DNA of 44,380 nt from Gammaproteobacteria bacterium. GTDB taxonomy: Bacteria; Pseudomonadota; Gammaproteobacteria; Eutrophobiales; Eutrophobiaceae. This document shows positions 1 through 8,645 of the stretch, piece by piece. The stretch spans positions 1 to 44,380 of the forward strand of contig JACPSH010000006.1 of NCBI GenBank assembly GCA_016193395.1. Reading direction: 5' to 3'. Every line of letters starts with the position of its first letter. Position 1 is the stretch's first letter. The translations under genes were made by a program, and so were the position numbers. The notes below the pieces were generated by a model, which saw only the letters and a program-made list of their open reading frames with translations, searched no databases and was not told where the DNA came from.

Positions 1-70
1 CTGCGCGCGGAGCAGAGGTACCCGATGCCACCCGTCCGTTCAGCGCCGCCGCATGAATCCAGCCGACCCG
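1..70. repeat. Partial inverted copy of the accB-accC intergenic element
   Basis: This stretch, read on the plus strand, resembles the minus-strand reading of about 1621-1694. It shares the opening CTGCGCGCGGAGCAG, then a near match around CCCGAtGCCACCCG, and further on a CATGAAT followed by a degenerate CCGG-rich end. It seems to be one half of the same element and runs off the left edge of the window. accC therefore lies between two oppositely oriented copies. Confidence 0.55.
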
Positions 71-103
71 CCCCGCGGTACTCATGCGCAGCCGAGCCGC
101 CGG

Positions 104-199
104 TCCGGTAGTGCCGCGGCGGACCGTGGGAGGCCAGGGATGGCCGAACGCGAGCTTACAGGGATGTATACACGGCGTGTCCGCAGCGGCACTACCGGA
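104..199. repeat. Inverted-repeat intergenic element downstream of accC
   Basis: A 21-base arm at 104-124 (TCCGGTAGTGCCGC then GGCGGAC) is repeated in inverted form at 179-199 with a single mismatch. The arms enclose about 54 bases that hold a smaller hairpin, GGCCAGGGATGGCC. The element could fold into one long hairpin beyond the accC stop. It looks like a small non-coding palindromic mobile repeat and may also act as a 3' end structure. No gene is convincing anywhere in 1-275. Confidence 0.6.
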
Positions 200-275
200 T
201 GGGCGGCCTTACGATGTGCTGGAAGCGGAACGAGCACCCGGCGATCCGCCCTGAACCGGGTGATGGCGCATGCGA

Positions 276-1619
276 TCACCGCAGGCCCAGCTTGTTCTCC
301 AGGTAATGGATATCCGTGCCGCCCGCGGCGAAGGCGGCGTCATGGATCAGCCTTTGGTGCAGCGGGATGTTGGTTTTGATGCCGTCGATCACGATCTCGG
401 ATAGAGCCGTCGCCATGCGCGCGATCGCCAGTTCGCGGTTTTCTGCATGCGCTATCAGCTTGCCGATCAGGGAATCGTAATGGGGAGGGACGCGGTAGCC
501 GTCGTAGACGTGGGTGTCCACCCGTATCCCCGGCCCGCCCGGCTGGTGCAGATGCTCGACAACGCCGGGGCAGGGCATGAAAGTATCGGGATCTTCGGCA
601 TTGATGCGGCATTCGATCGCGTGCCCGCGGAACTGGATGTCGTCCTGGCGGTAGCTGAGCGGATCGCCGTTCGCGATGCGGAGCTGTTCCTTGACGATGT
701 CCACACCGGTGATCATTTCCGTGATGGGGTGTTCCACCTGTATGCGCGTATTCATCTCAATGAAATAGAACTGGCCGTCTTGGTAGAGAAATTCCATCGT
801 GCCCGCCCCGCGGTAGCCGATGTCCTTGCATGCGTCCACGCAGCGCTCGCCGATGCGCCGCCGCATCTTGGGGTCGATGCCGGGCGCCGGGGCCTCTTCC
901 AGAACCTTCTGATGCCGGCGCTGCATGGAACAGTCGCGCTCGCCCAGGTGGATGATGTTTTCGCGCTCATCCGCGAGGATCTGCAGCTCGATGTGACGCG
1001 GTCGCTCCAGGAATTTTTCCATGTAGATGGTGTCATCACCGAACGCCGCGGAGCTTTCGGCGCGGGTCACCGCCACGGCATTGCGCAGGGCGGCCTCGCT
1101 GTTGACGACGCGCATGCCGCGTCCGCCGCCGCCCGCGGCAGCCTTGATGATCACCGGATAGCCGATTCGCCGGGCCACGCGTACGGACTCGTCCAGGTCC
1201 CCGCCCAGTGGTCCGTCGGATCCCGGCACGCACTGCACGCCCGCCTTGCGCATGACGTTGCGCGCCGAGATCTTGCTGCCCATGAGTCGTATCGTCTCGG
1301 CGCGCGGCCCGATGAAGGTGAAACCGCTCTTCTCCACCCGCTCGGCGAAATCCGCGTTCTCGGCGAGAAACCCGTAGCCCGGATGGATGGCCACGGCATC
1401 GGTGACTTCCGCGGCGCTGATGACGGACGGAATGTTGAGATAGCTGTCGGCAGACAGCGCCGGCCCGATGCAGACCGACTCGTCCGCCAACAGCACGTGT
1501 TTCTGCTCGCGGTCCTGTTCCGAGAACACGGCCACTGTCTTGATTCCCAGCTCGCGGCAAGCGCGCAGGATGCGCAGGGCGATTTCGCCGCGGTTGGCGA
1601 TCAGCACCTTCTCAAGCAT
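276..1619 (-). CDS. accC: Biotin carboxylase subunit of acetyl-CoA carboxylase
   Basis: This gene encodes the ATP-dependent biotin carboxylase that adds carboxyl to the biotin on AccB, the first half-reaction of acetyl-CoA carboxylase in fatty acid synthesis. The 447-residue protein starts [18 protein letters not shown] and has the normal family length. The ATP-grasp glycine loop [10 protein letters not shown] and the active-site stretch [20 protein letters not shown] are both visible, as is the catalytic [14 protein letters not shown] region. The ATG at 1619 is chosen over an upstream in-frame codon because it matches the family N-terminus. It lies downstream of aroQ and accB on the same strand, but about 190 bases of repeat DNA separate it from accB, an unusually wide gap for this operon. 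Confidence 0.97.
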   Translation of the reverse strand: MLEKVLIANRGEIALRILRACRELGIKTVAVFSEQDREQKHVLLADESVCIGPALSADSYLNIPSVISAAEVTDAVAIHPGYGFLAENADFAERVEKSGFTFIGPRAETIRLMGSKISARNVMRKAGVQCVPGSDGPLGGDLDESVRVARRIGYPVIIKAAAGGGGRGMRVVNSEAALRNAVAVTRAESSAAFGDDTIYMEKFLERPRHIELQILADERENIIHLGERDCSMQRRHQKVLEEAPAPGIDPKMRRRIGERCVDACKDIGYRGAGTMEFLYQDGQFYFIEMNTRIQVEHPITEMITGVDIVKEQLRIANGDPLSYRQDDIQFRGHAIECRINAEDPDTFMPCPGVVEHLHQPGGPGIRVDTHVYDGYRVPPHYDSLIGKLIAHAENRELAIARMATALSEIVIDGIKTNIPLHQRLIHDAAFAAGGTDIHYLENKLGLR

Positions 1620-1620
1620 A

Positions 1621-1786
1621 CCCGCCCGGATCATTCATGAAGGGCGACGCGCGAAACGGCCGGGTGGCGTCGGGCATACCTGCTCCGCGCGCAGCGGAGG
1701 GGACCGGAGCGAGCACGGACGGGTGTGCCTGATGACAGGACCCGGCCGGCTCATCGCACAAATGCTCATGAATAATCCGGGCCGGG
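1621..1786. repeat. MITE-like element between accB and accC
   Basis: The two ends form an imperfect terminal inverted repeat. The left end (1621-1640) reads CCCGCCCGGATCATTCATGA. The complement of the right end (1766-1786) reads CCCGGCCCGGAT and then TATTCATGA, so there is one gap and one mismatch over about 20 bases. Inside is a small hairpin, CTCCGC-GCGCA-GCGGAG. There is no coding capacity. Part of the same element recurs inverted at 1-70. It fills nearly the whole accB-accC gap, so it is probably an insertion into the operon leader of accC. Confidence 0.6.
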
Positions 1787-1808
1787 ACCGAAACCGCAGG
1801 GCTCAAAG

Positions 1809-2270
1809 TCACGCCTCGCGGATGATGAACAGCGGCTGGCCGTATTCCACGGGCTCGCCGTTTCGGACGAGGATCCTGCTCACCGTGCCGGCTACGTCGG
1901 CTTCGATCTGGTTCATGATCTTCATGGCTTCGATGACACACAACACGTCGCCGGCGCGCACGCTTTTTCCGAGCTCGACAAACGGGGCCCTGCCAGGCGC
2001 CGGCGATTCGTAGAATATGCCCACCATAGGCGCCCGAATGACGTGTCCCTCCGGCAATTCTTCCCGGGCGGCGGTCGCAGCCGCGCGCGCCTGGGTTTCC
2101 GGGCCGGCCGGCGCCACGGACGGACCCCCCGGCGCGGCCTGCACCACGGCGTGGGCCGCGGAACCGTGCCGGCTGACGCGCACGGATTCCTCGCCTTCGT
2201 GTATTTCGATTTCCGCAATCCCCGATTCTTCCAGCAGCTCGATGAGCTTCTTGACCTTGCGTATATCCAT
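1809..2270 (-). CDS. accB: Biotin carboxyl carrier protein of acetyl-CoA carboxylase
   Basis: The gene product carries the covalently bound biotin that moves carboxyl from AccC to the AccAD carboxyltransferase. The 153-residue protein has the usual three parts: an N-terminal helical region beginning [16 protein letters not shown], an Ala/Pro-rich linker at about residues 38-72, and a C-terminal biotinyl domain. The biotinylation motif [13 protein letters not shown] places the modified lysine at residue 117. A GGGGAG ribosome-binding sequence sits nine bases before the ATG. It follows aroQ by 20 bases on the same strand, the common aroQ-accB-accC order. Confidence 0.97.
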   Translation of the reverse strand: MDIRKVKKLIELLEESGIAEIEIHEGEESVRVSRHGSAAHAVVQAAPGGPSVAPAGPETQARAAATAAREELPEGHVIRAPMVGIFYESPAPGRAPFVELGKSVRAGDVLCVIEAMKIMNQIEADVAGTVSRILVRNGEPVEYGQPLFIIREA

Positions 2271-2290
2271 GTCGCGGCGCTCCCCGGCGC

Positions 2291-2743
2291 CTATTTTTTC
2301 TTTGCCGACTTCAGCAGGTGATCGGCCGCGCGCAGAGCCAGCCCGTATCCCTGCACGCCGAGCCCGCTGATGACGCCGACCGCCCGGTCGGAAAGGTAGG
2401 ACTGCCGGCGGAACTCCTCGCGCGCGAAGATGTTGGAGATATGTACTTCGATGAAAGGGATCTCGGCGGCGATCAGGGCATCGCGCAGGGCAATGCTGGT
2501 GTGCGTGAGGGCGCCCGGGTTGATGAGGATGAAGTCCAGCCGCTCTTCCCGGGCCTGATGGAGGCGCCCGATCAGTTCGTGTTCGGCATTGCTCTGGTAG
2601 CAGTCCACCCGGTGGCCGAGCTCGCTGGCCAGCGAAGATAGCGACGCGTTGATTTCCTCCAGCGTCGTGCTGCCGTAGACTTCCGGCTCCCGCCTGCCTA
2701 ACAGGTTAAGGTTGGGACCGTGGATAACCAGTATGGTTGTCAT
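2291..2743 (-). CDS. aroQ: Type II 3-dehydroquinate dehydratase
   Basis: This enzyme dehydrates 3-dehydroquinate to 3-dehydroshikimate in the shikimate pathway. The 150-residue protein is the right size for the small dodecameric type II enzyme. It shows the N-terminal PNLNLLG motif, the catalytic tyrosine in EVYGSTTL (residue 23), the substrate-binding [16 protein letters not shown] segment and the catalytic histidine in EVHISN (residue 101). The ATG at 2743 is preferred over an upstream in-frame codon at 2791 because it gives the conserved [11 protein letters not shown] start. It leads a likely aroQ-accB-accC transcription unit. The AT-rich stretch at 2744-2851 is the likely promoter region. 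Confidence 0.96.
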   Translation of the reverse strand: MTTILVIHGPNLNLLGRREPEVYGSTTLEEINASLSSLASELGHRVDCYQSNAEHELIGRLHQAREERLDFILINPGALTHTSIALRDALIAAEIPFIEVHISNIFAREEFRRQSYLSDRAVGVISGLGVQGYGLALRAADHLLKSAKKK

Positions 2744-2851
2744 AGTAATTCCGATGTTCGATGCAGTTCGCGTCTTTTCGACGCTTTTCAATTATTTTAG
2801 CAGAATATCTTACTCTACATAAGAGAGGCATTTCCCTGGCAAAACAGAGCC

Positions 2852-3409
2852 CTACAGGAGCGGCAGGATGACCTCCTCTGCCTGGGCGCCGGGCAGCGGT
2901 CCCACGCGCACGAAGACGATCTTCCCCGCGCGATCCACGATCACGGTATAGGGCAGGACGCCGACCGCATTGCCGTAGCTCTCCGCAAGCCGGACGACGC
3001 TTATCTCGCCGGCCAGCACCGGGTAATTCATGCCGGTTTCGCGGATGAAATCCCCGAGTTCTTCGGGGCGCTGCAACGCTATGCCCACGAACTGAAGCCC
3101 GCGATCGCCGAGCCTGTCCTGCAGGGCCACGAACTCCGGGATTTCCTTGCGACAGGGCGGACACCATGTAGCCCAGAAGTTGAGCACCAGCACCTTCCCG
3201 TCCCACTCGCTCACGCTCCGCTCCACGCCCATAGTGTCAGGGAGACTGAAGTCGGGCCGCGGTTGGCCAAGCATCTGCGCCTGCCCCGGCAGGGACGGCG
3301 GGGGCGGCGCCCCGGCGTCCGGCACACGGTGGCGGGCAAGCATGAACCCGCCGAAAGCCGCGGCGGCAACAAGGAAAGAGAATCCCGCGAAACGCGCGAG
3401 ACGATTCAC
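2852..3409 (-). CDS. TlpA/ResA-like membrane-anchored thioredoxin-fold protein
   Basis: The 185-residue protein has an N-terminal hydrophobic anchor (residues 7-24), a short Pro-rich linker and a thioredoxin-like domain with WATWCPPCRKE, which places the redox cysteines at 83 and 86. The cis-proline region GVLPYTVIVD follows. Such proteins reduce disulfides in the periplasm, often for cytochrome c maturation or in partnership with DsbD. The GTG start overlaps the dsbD stop as GTGA, which suggests translational coupling; DsbD is therefore the likely electron donor. The precise client is not shown by the sequence. Confidence 0.88.
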   Translation of the reverse strand: MNRLARFAGFSFLVAAAAFGGFMLARHRVPDAGAPPPPSLPGQAQMLGQPRPDFSLPDTMGVERSVSEWDGKVLVLNFWATWCPPCRKEIPEFVALQDRLGDRGLQFVGIALQRPEELGDFIRETGMNYPVLAGEISVVRLAESYGNAVGVLPYTVIVDRAGKIVFVRVGPLPGAQAEEVILPLL

Positions 3410-5262
3410 GAACTCAATGCCGAACGCAGATGGACCAGGAATTCATCCGCCGGCAGGAACCCGATGACGCGGTGCAGGCGGAGTTCGCGCGCCTGCGAAT
3501 CAAAGAACAGGATTGCAGGCGGCCCGAAAAGATCGTATGTCCGGAGCAATTCCTGCGCCGGGCCGTCATTTGCCGTGACATCCGCCTGCAGCAACACCAC
3601 GCCGTCCAGCAGGGCGCGTACACGTGGATCGGGGAAAGTCTCCTGCTCCATTTCCTTGCAGGTGACGCACCAGTCGGCATAGAAATCGAGCATGACCGGC
3701 CTGCCCTCGAGGTTCGCCCTGGCGAGCTGTTCGCGCAATTCGCCGACATTTGCTACCGGGCGGAATGGCAGCGCCGTCCCTTCCGCCGCCCCAGACCCGA
3801 TCTGCGCCAGGCGCTGCAGGGGCTGGAACACATCATTGCTGCCGCTGGCAGCGCCAATGATCAGCACGGCGCCGTAGACGAGCATCGCCAGTCCCAGCGC
3901 CTTCCACAACCGCCGCCAACGAGCCGTTCGATCCAGCGTATCGAGCGCGCCCATGAAAATTGCCGAGGACATCAGGAGCAGTGCCCACAGGATCAAGGTC
4001 GCCGGTCCCGGCAATACGCGGCCGAGAAACCAGATCGCGACAGCGAGCATGACGACACCCATTACCTGCTTCAGGGTCTCCATCCAGTAGCCGGCACGCG
4101 GCAGGAGCGTGCCCGCGGAGGCGCCCAGGGCCAGCAGCGGAACGCCCATGCCAACGCCCATGGAAAACAGCGTTGCGCCGCCAAGCCACGCGTTGCCGGT
4201 CTGACTGACGTACAGAAGCGCACCGGCCAGGGGCGGAGCGACGCAGGGACCGACGACGACCGCCGACAACAACCCCATGACCGCCGCGCCGCGCAGCGTC
4301 CCCGGCGGCTGGCGTTCGCTCCATCGGTGCAGGCTCTCCTGCATGCCAGCGGGCATCTGCAGCTGGAACACGCCGATCATCGAGAGGCCCAGAAGAACGA
4401 AGATGGCGCTGAAGAGGACGATCACCCACGGCGCCTGGGCGGCTGCCTGCAGGTTGATTTGAAACGATCCGGCGAGCACGCCGAACCCCGCATAACCCGC
4501 GGCCATTGCCACCACGTAGGCCACCGACAGCGCGAAGCCCTTTCCGGCAACTCCCCTCCGCTGAGCGCCGATGATGATGCCCGACAGGATGGGCACCATG
4601 GGGAAAATGCACGGCGTCAGGGACAACAGCACGCCGAACACGAAGAACGCCACCAGATTTCCCGCGAGGCCCGCGCCGCGCAGGCGCTGAACAATCGCGT
4701 CCTCCGCCGACAGCTCCGCGTTTCCGGCCGCGGCGGATCCCGGCGCATCGGTCAACGCGGGAAGCACAAGCGCCACGTCGCGCGCGATCGGCGGATAGCA
4801 CACGGATTTGTTCTTGCAGCCCTGCCAGGAGACCGACAGGGTCACCGGTAATTCGGGGCCGGGCCCGCGCAGGAGGATCAAGTCGACTTCAGCCTGGTCC
4901 GTGATCACCTCGACGCGGCCGAAGACTTCGTCCTCCTCGTATTCGCCGGTGGGCAGATGAACAGAGGCGGGATCCAGTTTCGCCTCGCCGCCCTTCAGCG
5001 CGAAGAGAAACTTGTCGCGGTACAGGTAATAGCCCTCCGCGATGTCCCAGTGCAGCGTGACGCGTTGCGGCCCGGCTGCCTCGGCGCTGAACCGGAATGC
5101 ATTGGCCGGATCGAGAATTTCGCTGTCGCCGGATGCGGAGGGCCCGCCGAACAGATCCTGCAGGCGCTGGCCGATGGTGTCAGCCCGCGCCGCGACAGAA
5201 AGCAGCGCGAGAATTCCGGCCGCGGCGAGCGCGCGCACGGGCTTCAGGACGAACGGGTGCAA
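3406..5262 (-). CDS. dsbD: Thiol:disulfide interchange protein DsbD
   Basis: DsbD carries electrons from cytoplasmic thioredoxin across the inner membrane to periplasmic thiol reductases. All three expected parts are present. The N-terminal periplasmic domain follows a signal peptide and has a Cys pair at 149 and 155 (GCKNKSVCYPP). The polytopic membrane domain contains LTPCIFPMVPILSG and VVGPCVAPPLAG. The C-terminal thioredoxin domain contains DWCVTCKEME. Length is 618 residues from a TTG codon at 5262, which lies inside the end of cutA; a GTG at 5238 would start directly at the signal peptide and is equally possible. The next gene, a TlpA-like thioredoxin, overlaps by four bases. Confidence 0.95.
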   Translation of the reverse strand: MHPFVLKPVRALAAAGILALLSVAARADTIGQRLQDLFGGPSASGDSEILDPANAFRFSAEAAGPQRVTLHWDIAEGYYLYRDKFLFALKGGEAKLDPASVHLPTGEYEEDEVFGRVEVITDQAEVDLILLRGPGPELPVTLSVSWQGCKNKSVCYPPIARDVALVLPALTDAPGSAAAGNAELSAEDAIVQRLRGAGLAGNLVAFFVFGVLLSLTPCIFPMVPILSGIIIGAQRRGVAGKGFALSVAYVVAMAAGYAGFGVLAGSFQINLQAAAQAPWVIVLFSAIFVLLGLSMIGVFQLQMPAGMQESLHRWSERQPPGTLRGAAVMGLLSAVVVGPCVAPPLAGALLYVSQTGNAWLGGATLFSMGVGMGVPLLALGASAGTLLPRAGYWMETLKQVMGVVMLAVAIWFLGRVLPGPATLILWALLLMSSAIFMGALDTLDRTARWRRLWKALGLAMLVYGAVLIIGAASGSNDVFQPLQRLAQIGSGAAEGTALPFRPVANVGELREQLARANLEGRPVMLDFYADWCVTCKEMEQETFPDPRVRALLDGVVLLQADVTANDGPAQELLRTYDLFGPPAILFFDSQARELRLHRVIGFLPADEFLVHLRSALSS

Positions 5263-5576
5263 TCGTCGATCCAGCTCAGATAGGCGGACAGGCCGTCGCT
5301 GAACGGGATGGCCACGATCTCGGGTATCTCATACGGGTGCAGAGCGGTAATGCGGCCTTCGAGTTCCCGGTAACGTTCGGCCGTGGTCTTGATGAGCAGC
5401 AGGTGCTCCTCCTTGTTGTCCACTTTGCCTACCCACCGGAAAAAAGACTGCACGCCCGCGACGATCTGCACGCAGGCCGCGAGCTGGCTGGAAATCAACT
5501 CATTGGCGATGTTCTTCGCGGTGATCGATCCGGGACAGGTGGTCAGGACCAGCAGGTATTTGGGTTTACTCGGCAT
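5244..5576 (-). CDS. cutA: CutA-family divalent-cation tolerance protein
   Basis: The 110-residue protein matches the small trimeric CutA1 fold: an N-terminal strand YLLVLTTCPGS, the helix ITAKNIANELISSQLAACVQI, and the conserved core SFFRWVGKVDNKEEHLLLIKTT and HPYEIPEIVAIPF. CutA was linked to copper tolerance in Escherichia coli, but its molecular role remains uncertain. The ATG at 5576 is chosen because an upstream in-frame extension to 5663 is not family-like. It opens the minus-strand cutA-dsbD-tlpA group, and its 3' end overlaps the dsbD start codon. Confidence 0.93.
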   Translation of the reverse strand: MPSKPKYLLVLTTCPGSITAKNIANELISSQLAACVQIVAGVQSFFRWVGKVDNKEEHLLLIKTTAERYRELEGRITALHPYEIPEIVAIPFSDGLSAYLSWIDDCTRSS

Positions 5577-5685
5577 ATCCCGGCAAAGACAGGCAGGTAA
5601 GCTGAATGCAGTATTGTGCCAATACGTTGAAAAATTAGCCAACGGCGTCTCTAATGACCCCATGATTGCGCGGGCGGGGGAAACT

Positions 5686-6519
5686 GTGCCTCGAAAGCAT
5701 GGGCGGCGCGGCGCGCGCGCAAAACCGCTCCCGAGCCTGGCCAGCCGCGCCGACCGGCACCGGCTTTACGAAAGGGCCGTGCAGTGCGCGGAAGCGGAGA
5801 TCGATTTCGTCGATCAGGCCTTCACCACGCTGCGCAAACGCAGGGCGCGCACTCTGCGCGAGGATTTCTGCGGCACCGCGGGCGTCGCCTGCGAGTGGGC
5901 CCGGCGCCGCCCGCAGAACGTCGCGTGGGGCATCGATCTCGACGCTGCCGTTCTCGCGTGGGGCCACGCGCACAACGTGGCGAAGCTGAGCCCGGGGCAG
6001 GCGCAGCGCGTGCAACTGATCCAGGGCAACGTCCTCGAATCACCCTGTAGGCCAGTGGACATGGTTCTGGCGATGAATTTCAGTTACTGGATTTTCAAGA
6101 CGCGGGCGGGCATGCGCGACTATTTCCGCCGCGTGCATTCGGGGCTCGTGAAGGACGGCATTTTCTTCCTCGATGCGTTCGGCGGTTTCGAAGCCTTCCG
6201 CGAGATGGAGGAGACTAGGGCGACCCGGGGCTTCACCTACGTATGGGATCAGGTCAGTTACAACCCGATCAGCGGCGACATCGCCTGCCATATCCATTTC
6301 AGGTTCCCCGACGGATCGAGGTTGCGGCGCGCCTTCACCTACGACTGGCGTCTCTGGACGCTCCCCGAGCTTCGCGAGATCCTGGGGGAAGCCGGCTTCC
6401 GCGCGACGGTCTACTGGGAGGGGACGGATCGGAACGGTGAAGGCGACGGCGTGTTCACGCCCGCCACAAAAGGCGACGCGGACGCGGGCTGGATCGCCTA
6501 CATCGTCGCCGAAAAATAG
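5686..6519 (+). CDS. Class I SAM-dependent methyltransferase
   Basis: The protein is about 277 residues long. Its features are a conserved LYERAVQCAEAEIDFVDQAF leader region, a methyltransferase motif I variant LREDFCGTAGVACEWA, an acidic motif II region WGIDLDAAVLAW, and a later motif MVLAMNFSYWIFKTR. These fit the Rossmann-fold methyltransferases annotated only by family; the substrate is unknown. GTG at 5686 follows a GGGGGAA ribosome-binding sequence. An in-frame ATG at 5662 is an alternative. It is transcribed divergently from cutA and converges on sixA with a three-base gap. Confidence 0.8.
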   Translation: MPRKHGRRGARAKPLPSLASRADRHRLYERAVQCAEAEIDFVDQAFTTLRKRRARTLREDFCGTAGVACEWARRRPQNVAWGIDLDAAVLAWGHAHNVAKLSPGQAQRVQLIQGNVLESPCRPVDMVLAMNFSYWIFKTRAGMRDYFRRVHSGLVKDGIFFLDAFGGFEAFREMEETRATRGFTYVWDQVSYNPISGDIACHIHFRFPDGSRLRRAFTYDWRLWTLPELREILGEAGFRATVYWEGTDRNGEGDGVFTPATKGDADAGWIAYIVAEK

Positions 6520-6522
6520 GCC

Positions 6523-7053
6523 TCAACCACCCTCGATAGCCCGTGGCCGGGTCAACTCCTCCAGTTCCGCGCAGCCGCGATCCAGTCCCCTGCCAGGATC
6601 GAGGGTGAGAACGGCGATTGCGCCCGTCGTCAGTAGCTTGCCTTCCTCGTCCAGCGGCAGGGGCCCCGTGCAAAGGTGCGCCAGCAGATCATCCAGCCCG
6701 GGGTTATGCCCGACCAGCAGCGAAGTCCCTGCAACCGGCGCGTGCGATTCAATGACGGCGAGCAGGGCGGGGACGGATCCATTGTAGATACGCTCGTCCC
6801 AAATGATTTTCTTCTCCGGGAATCGCAGTTGCCCTGCTGTCAGCAGGGTCGTTTCGCGCGCGCGTTGCGCGGGAGAACTGATCACCACGTCCGGGACGAG
6901 CTTGTGCTTCCTCAGCCACTTGCCCATCCGTGGCGCGGTTTTCCTGCCGCGCGGGTTGAGCGGGCGATCGAAATCGTTCTGCGAGACATCCGACCGATCG
7001 GACTTGGCATGACGCATCAGCATGAGCACGCGTCTCTGCACTGGCTTGTTCAT
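6523..7053 (-). CDS. sixA: Phosphohistidine phosphatase SixA-like
   Basis: This is a histidine-phosphatase-superfamily protein of 176 residues. It has the RHA catalytic motif at residues 14-16 (LMRHAKSD), the DRPLNPRGRKTA segment, the VISSPAQRARET arginine motif and the second catalytic histidine in VGHNPGLDD. In E. coli SixA removes phosphate from histidine of phosphotransfer proteins such as ArcB or NPr; the target here is unknown. It is transcribed divergently from ppx with only 35 bases between the starts, a pairing seen in other Proteobacteria that fits a link to phosphate or polyphosphate physiology. Confidence 0.9.
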   Translation of the reverse strand: MNKPVQRRVLMLMRHAKSDRSDVSQNDFDRPLNPRGRKTAPRMGKWLRKHKLVPDVVISSPAQRARETTLLTAGQLRFPEKKIIWDERIYNGSVPALLAVIESHAPVAGTSLLVGHNPGLDDLLAHLCTGPLPLDEEGKLLTTGAIAVLTLDPGRGLDRGCAELEELTRPRAIEGG

Positions 7054-7088
7054 ATCCCGTATTATAGCGCCGCGCCCTTGTCCCTATT

Positions 7089-8585
7089 ATGAGTTATACC
7101 CCACAGGAACCTTTCGCCGCCGTCGATCTGGGTTCGAACAGCTTTCACATGATCGTCGCGAATTACGGCGACGGCAGGCTGCAGGTCATCGACCGCATGA
7201 AGGAGATGGTGCGGCTGGCCTCCGGCCTGGACGGCAAGCGCAACCTCAGCCACGAATCCATGGACGCCGCCGTGCAGTCCCTGGAGCGGTTCGGACAGCG
7301 CATCCACGATCTTCCCCACGCCAATGTCCGCGCGGTCGGCACCAACACACTGCGCCAGGCGCGCAATGGCAAGGCGTTCCTGACGCGGGCGCGGCAGGCG
7401 CTCGGCCATCCCATTGAAGTCATCGCCGGCCGGGAAGAAGCGCGGCTTATCTTCCTCGGCGTCGTGCACAGCGTGTATAACGAATCGGATCGGCGTCTCG
7501 TCGTGGACATCGGCGGCGGCAGCACGGAGGTGATCATCGGCCGCGGCTTCGATGCCACGCACATGGAAAGTCTGTACATGGGCTGCGTCGGCACCAGCGA
7601 GCGTTTTTTCGCCAACGGGGAAATCAGCGCGAAGCGCATGCGCCGGGCGATGCTGTTCGCCCATCAGGAACTGGAGAGCATCCGTGCGACCTACCGCAAG
7701 GTCGGTTGGGATTCGGCGCTCGGGGCGTCCGGCACCATCCTGGCCATCGAGGAGGCCATGCGGCACAAGGGCTGGAGCGACGCCGGCATCACGGCGGAGG
7801 CGCTGGCAAGGCTGCGCGATCACTTGATCGAGGCCAGCAACGTGCACGATCTGCAGCTGGAAGGCATTTCCGATCAGCGCAAGCCGGTGTTCGCGGGCGG
7901 CGTGGCCATCCTGAGCGCGGTATTCGAAGCGCTTTCGATCAACCGCATGACGGTGGCGGACGGGGCGCTGCGCGAAGGGCTGCTCCATGACCTGATCGGC
8001 CGCGTTCACGACCAAGACGTGCGCGACAAGACCGTTATGGATCTCGCCCAGCGCTACGGTGCCGATCCGGAGCAGGCAAAACGCGTCAGCGCGACCGCGG
8101 ATAATCTGTTCGCGCAGGTTCGGCCGGCGTGGTCGCTGGACAGGCGTCCAGACCAGAAGCTGCTGGACTGGGCCGCGCAGGTGCACGAGATCGGGCTGTC
8201 GATCGCGCATGCCCAGTACCACCACCATGGCGCGTACGTACTCGCGAATTCCGACATGCCGGGGTTCTCGCGCGAGGAGCAGCTGAATCTCGCCATGCTG
8301 GTGCGCCTGCACCGGCGCAAGTTCGCCACCGATGAGCTGCTGCAGGTCGCCGAGGATTCGCGCGCGCGGGTCGCCCGCCTTTGCATCCTGCTGCGTCTCG
8401 CGGTGCTGCTCAACCGCAGCCGCTCGACCTCCGGGTTACCGGAAATCCACGCTCGCGCCGGAGACAGCGAATTGGACCTGCAATTCCCCGAAGGCTGGAT
8501 CGGCGACCACCCGCTGACGCAAACTGATCTGGACGCCGAGCGCGAACTGCTGGATGCCGCCGGTATTAACCTCAAATACACCTGA
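7089..8585 (+). CDS. ppx: Exopolyphosphatase / Ppx-GppA phosphatase
   Basis: Ppx releases phosphate from the ends of polyphosphate; the related GppA hydrolyses pppGpp. The 498-residue protein begins with the ASKHA-type phosphate loop AAVDLGSNSFHMIV, has the catalytic glutamate in AGREEARLIFLGV and the second phosphate-binding loop VVDIGGGSTEVIIG, and continues into a C-terminal HD-like helical domain (WAAQVHEIGLSIAHAQYHHHGAYV). The full length supports an exopolyphosphatase. It converges on ppk1, the polyphosphate-making enzyme, with a strong hairpin filling the gap. Confidence 0.93.
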   Translation: MSYTPQEPFAAVDLGSNSFHMIVANYGDGRLQVIDRMKEMVRLASGLDGKRNLSHESMDAAVQSLERFGQRIHDLPHANVRAVGTNTLRQARNGKAFLTRARQALGHPIEVIAGREEARLIFLGVVHSVYNESDRRLVVDIGGGSTEVIIGRGFDATHMESLYMGCVGTSERFFANGEISAKRMRRAMLFAHQELESIRATYRKVGWDSALGASGTILAIEEAMRHKGWSDAGITAEALARLRDHLIEASNVHDLQLEGISDQRKPVFAGGVAILSAVFEALSINRMTVADGALREGLLHDLIGRVHDQDVRDKTVMDLAQRYGADPEQAKRVSATADNLFAQVRPAWSLDRRPDQKLLDWAAQVHEIGLSIAHAQYHHHGAYVLANSDMPGFSREEQLNLAMLVRLHRRKFATDELLQVAEDSRARVARLCILLRLAVLLNRSRSTSGLPEIHARAGDSELDLQFPEGWIGDHPLTQTDLDAERELLDAAGINLKYT

Positions 8586-8586
8586 T

Positions 8587-8644
8587 GGGGTCAGGCTTGC
8601 AAAATTGCGCTACGCCCGTAACGCAATTTTGCAAGCCTGACCCC
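8587..8644. repeat. Long perfect hairpin between ppx and ppk1 (REP-like, possible terminator)
   Basis: A 23-base arm (GGGGTCAGGCTTGCAAAA then TTGCG) is followed by a short centre and its exact reverse complement, so 58 bases form one near-perfect hairpin. It begins one base after the ppx stop codon and ends one base before the ppk1 stop codon, so it may terminate both convergent genes. The GGGGTCAGG...TTGCAA ends are reminiscent of palindromes associated with REP-type (Y1) transposases, but no transposase is in the window; that link rests on memory of the motif only. Confidence 0.75.
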
Positions 8645-8645
8645 C

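Noticed and set aside
1-275. prmA or another gene after accC
   Set aside because: No frame there shows methyltransferase motifs; the space is occupied by repeat elements.
447-1640. Long plus-strand reading frame opposite accC
   Set aside because: It is the antisense shadow of accC in GC-rich DNA; the minus-strand protein has full family motifs.
3430-4851. Long plus-strand frame opposite dsbD
   Set aside because: Low-complexity Arg/Gln/His-rich translation with no domain; DsbD on the other strand is certain.
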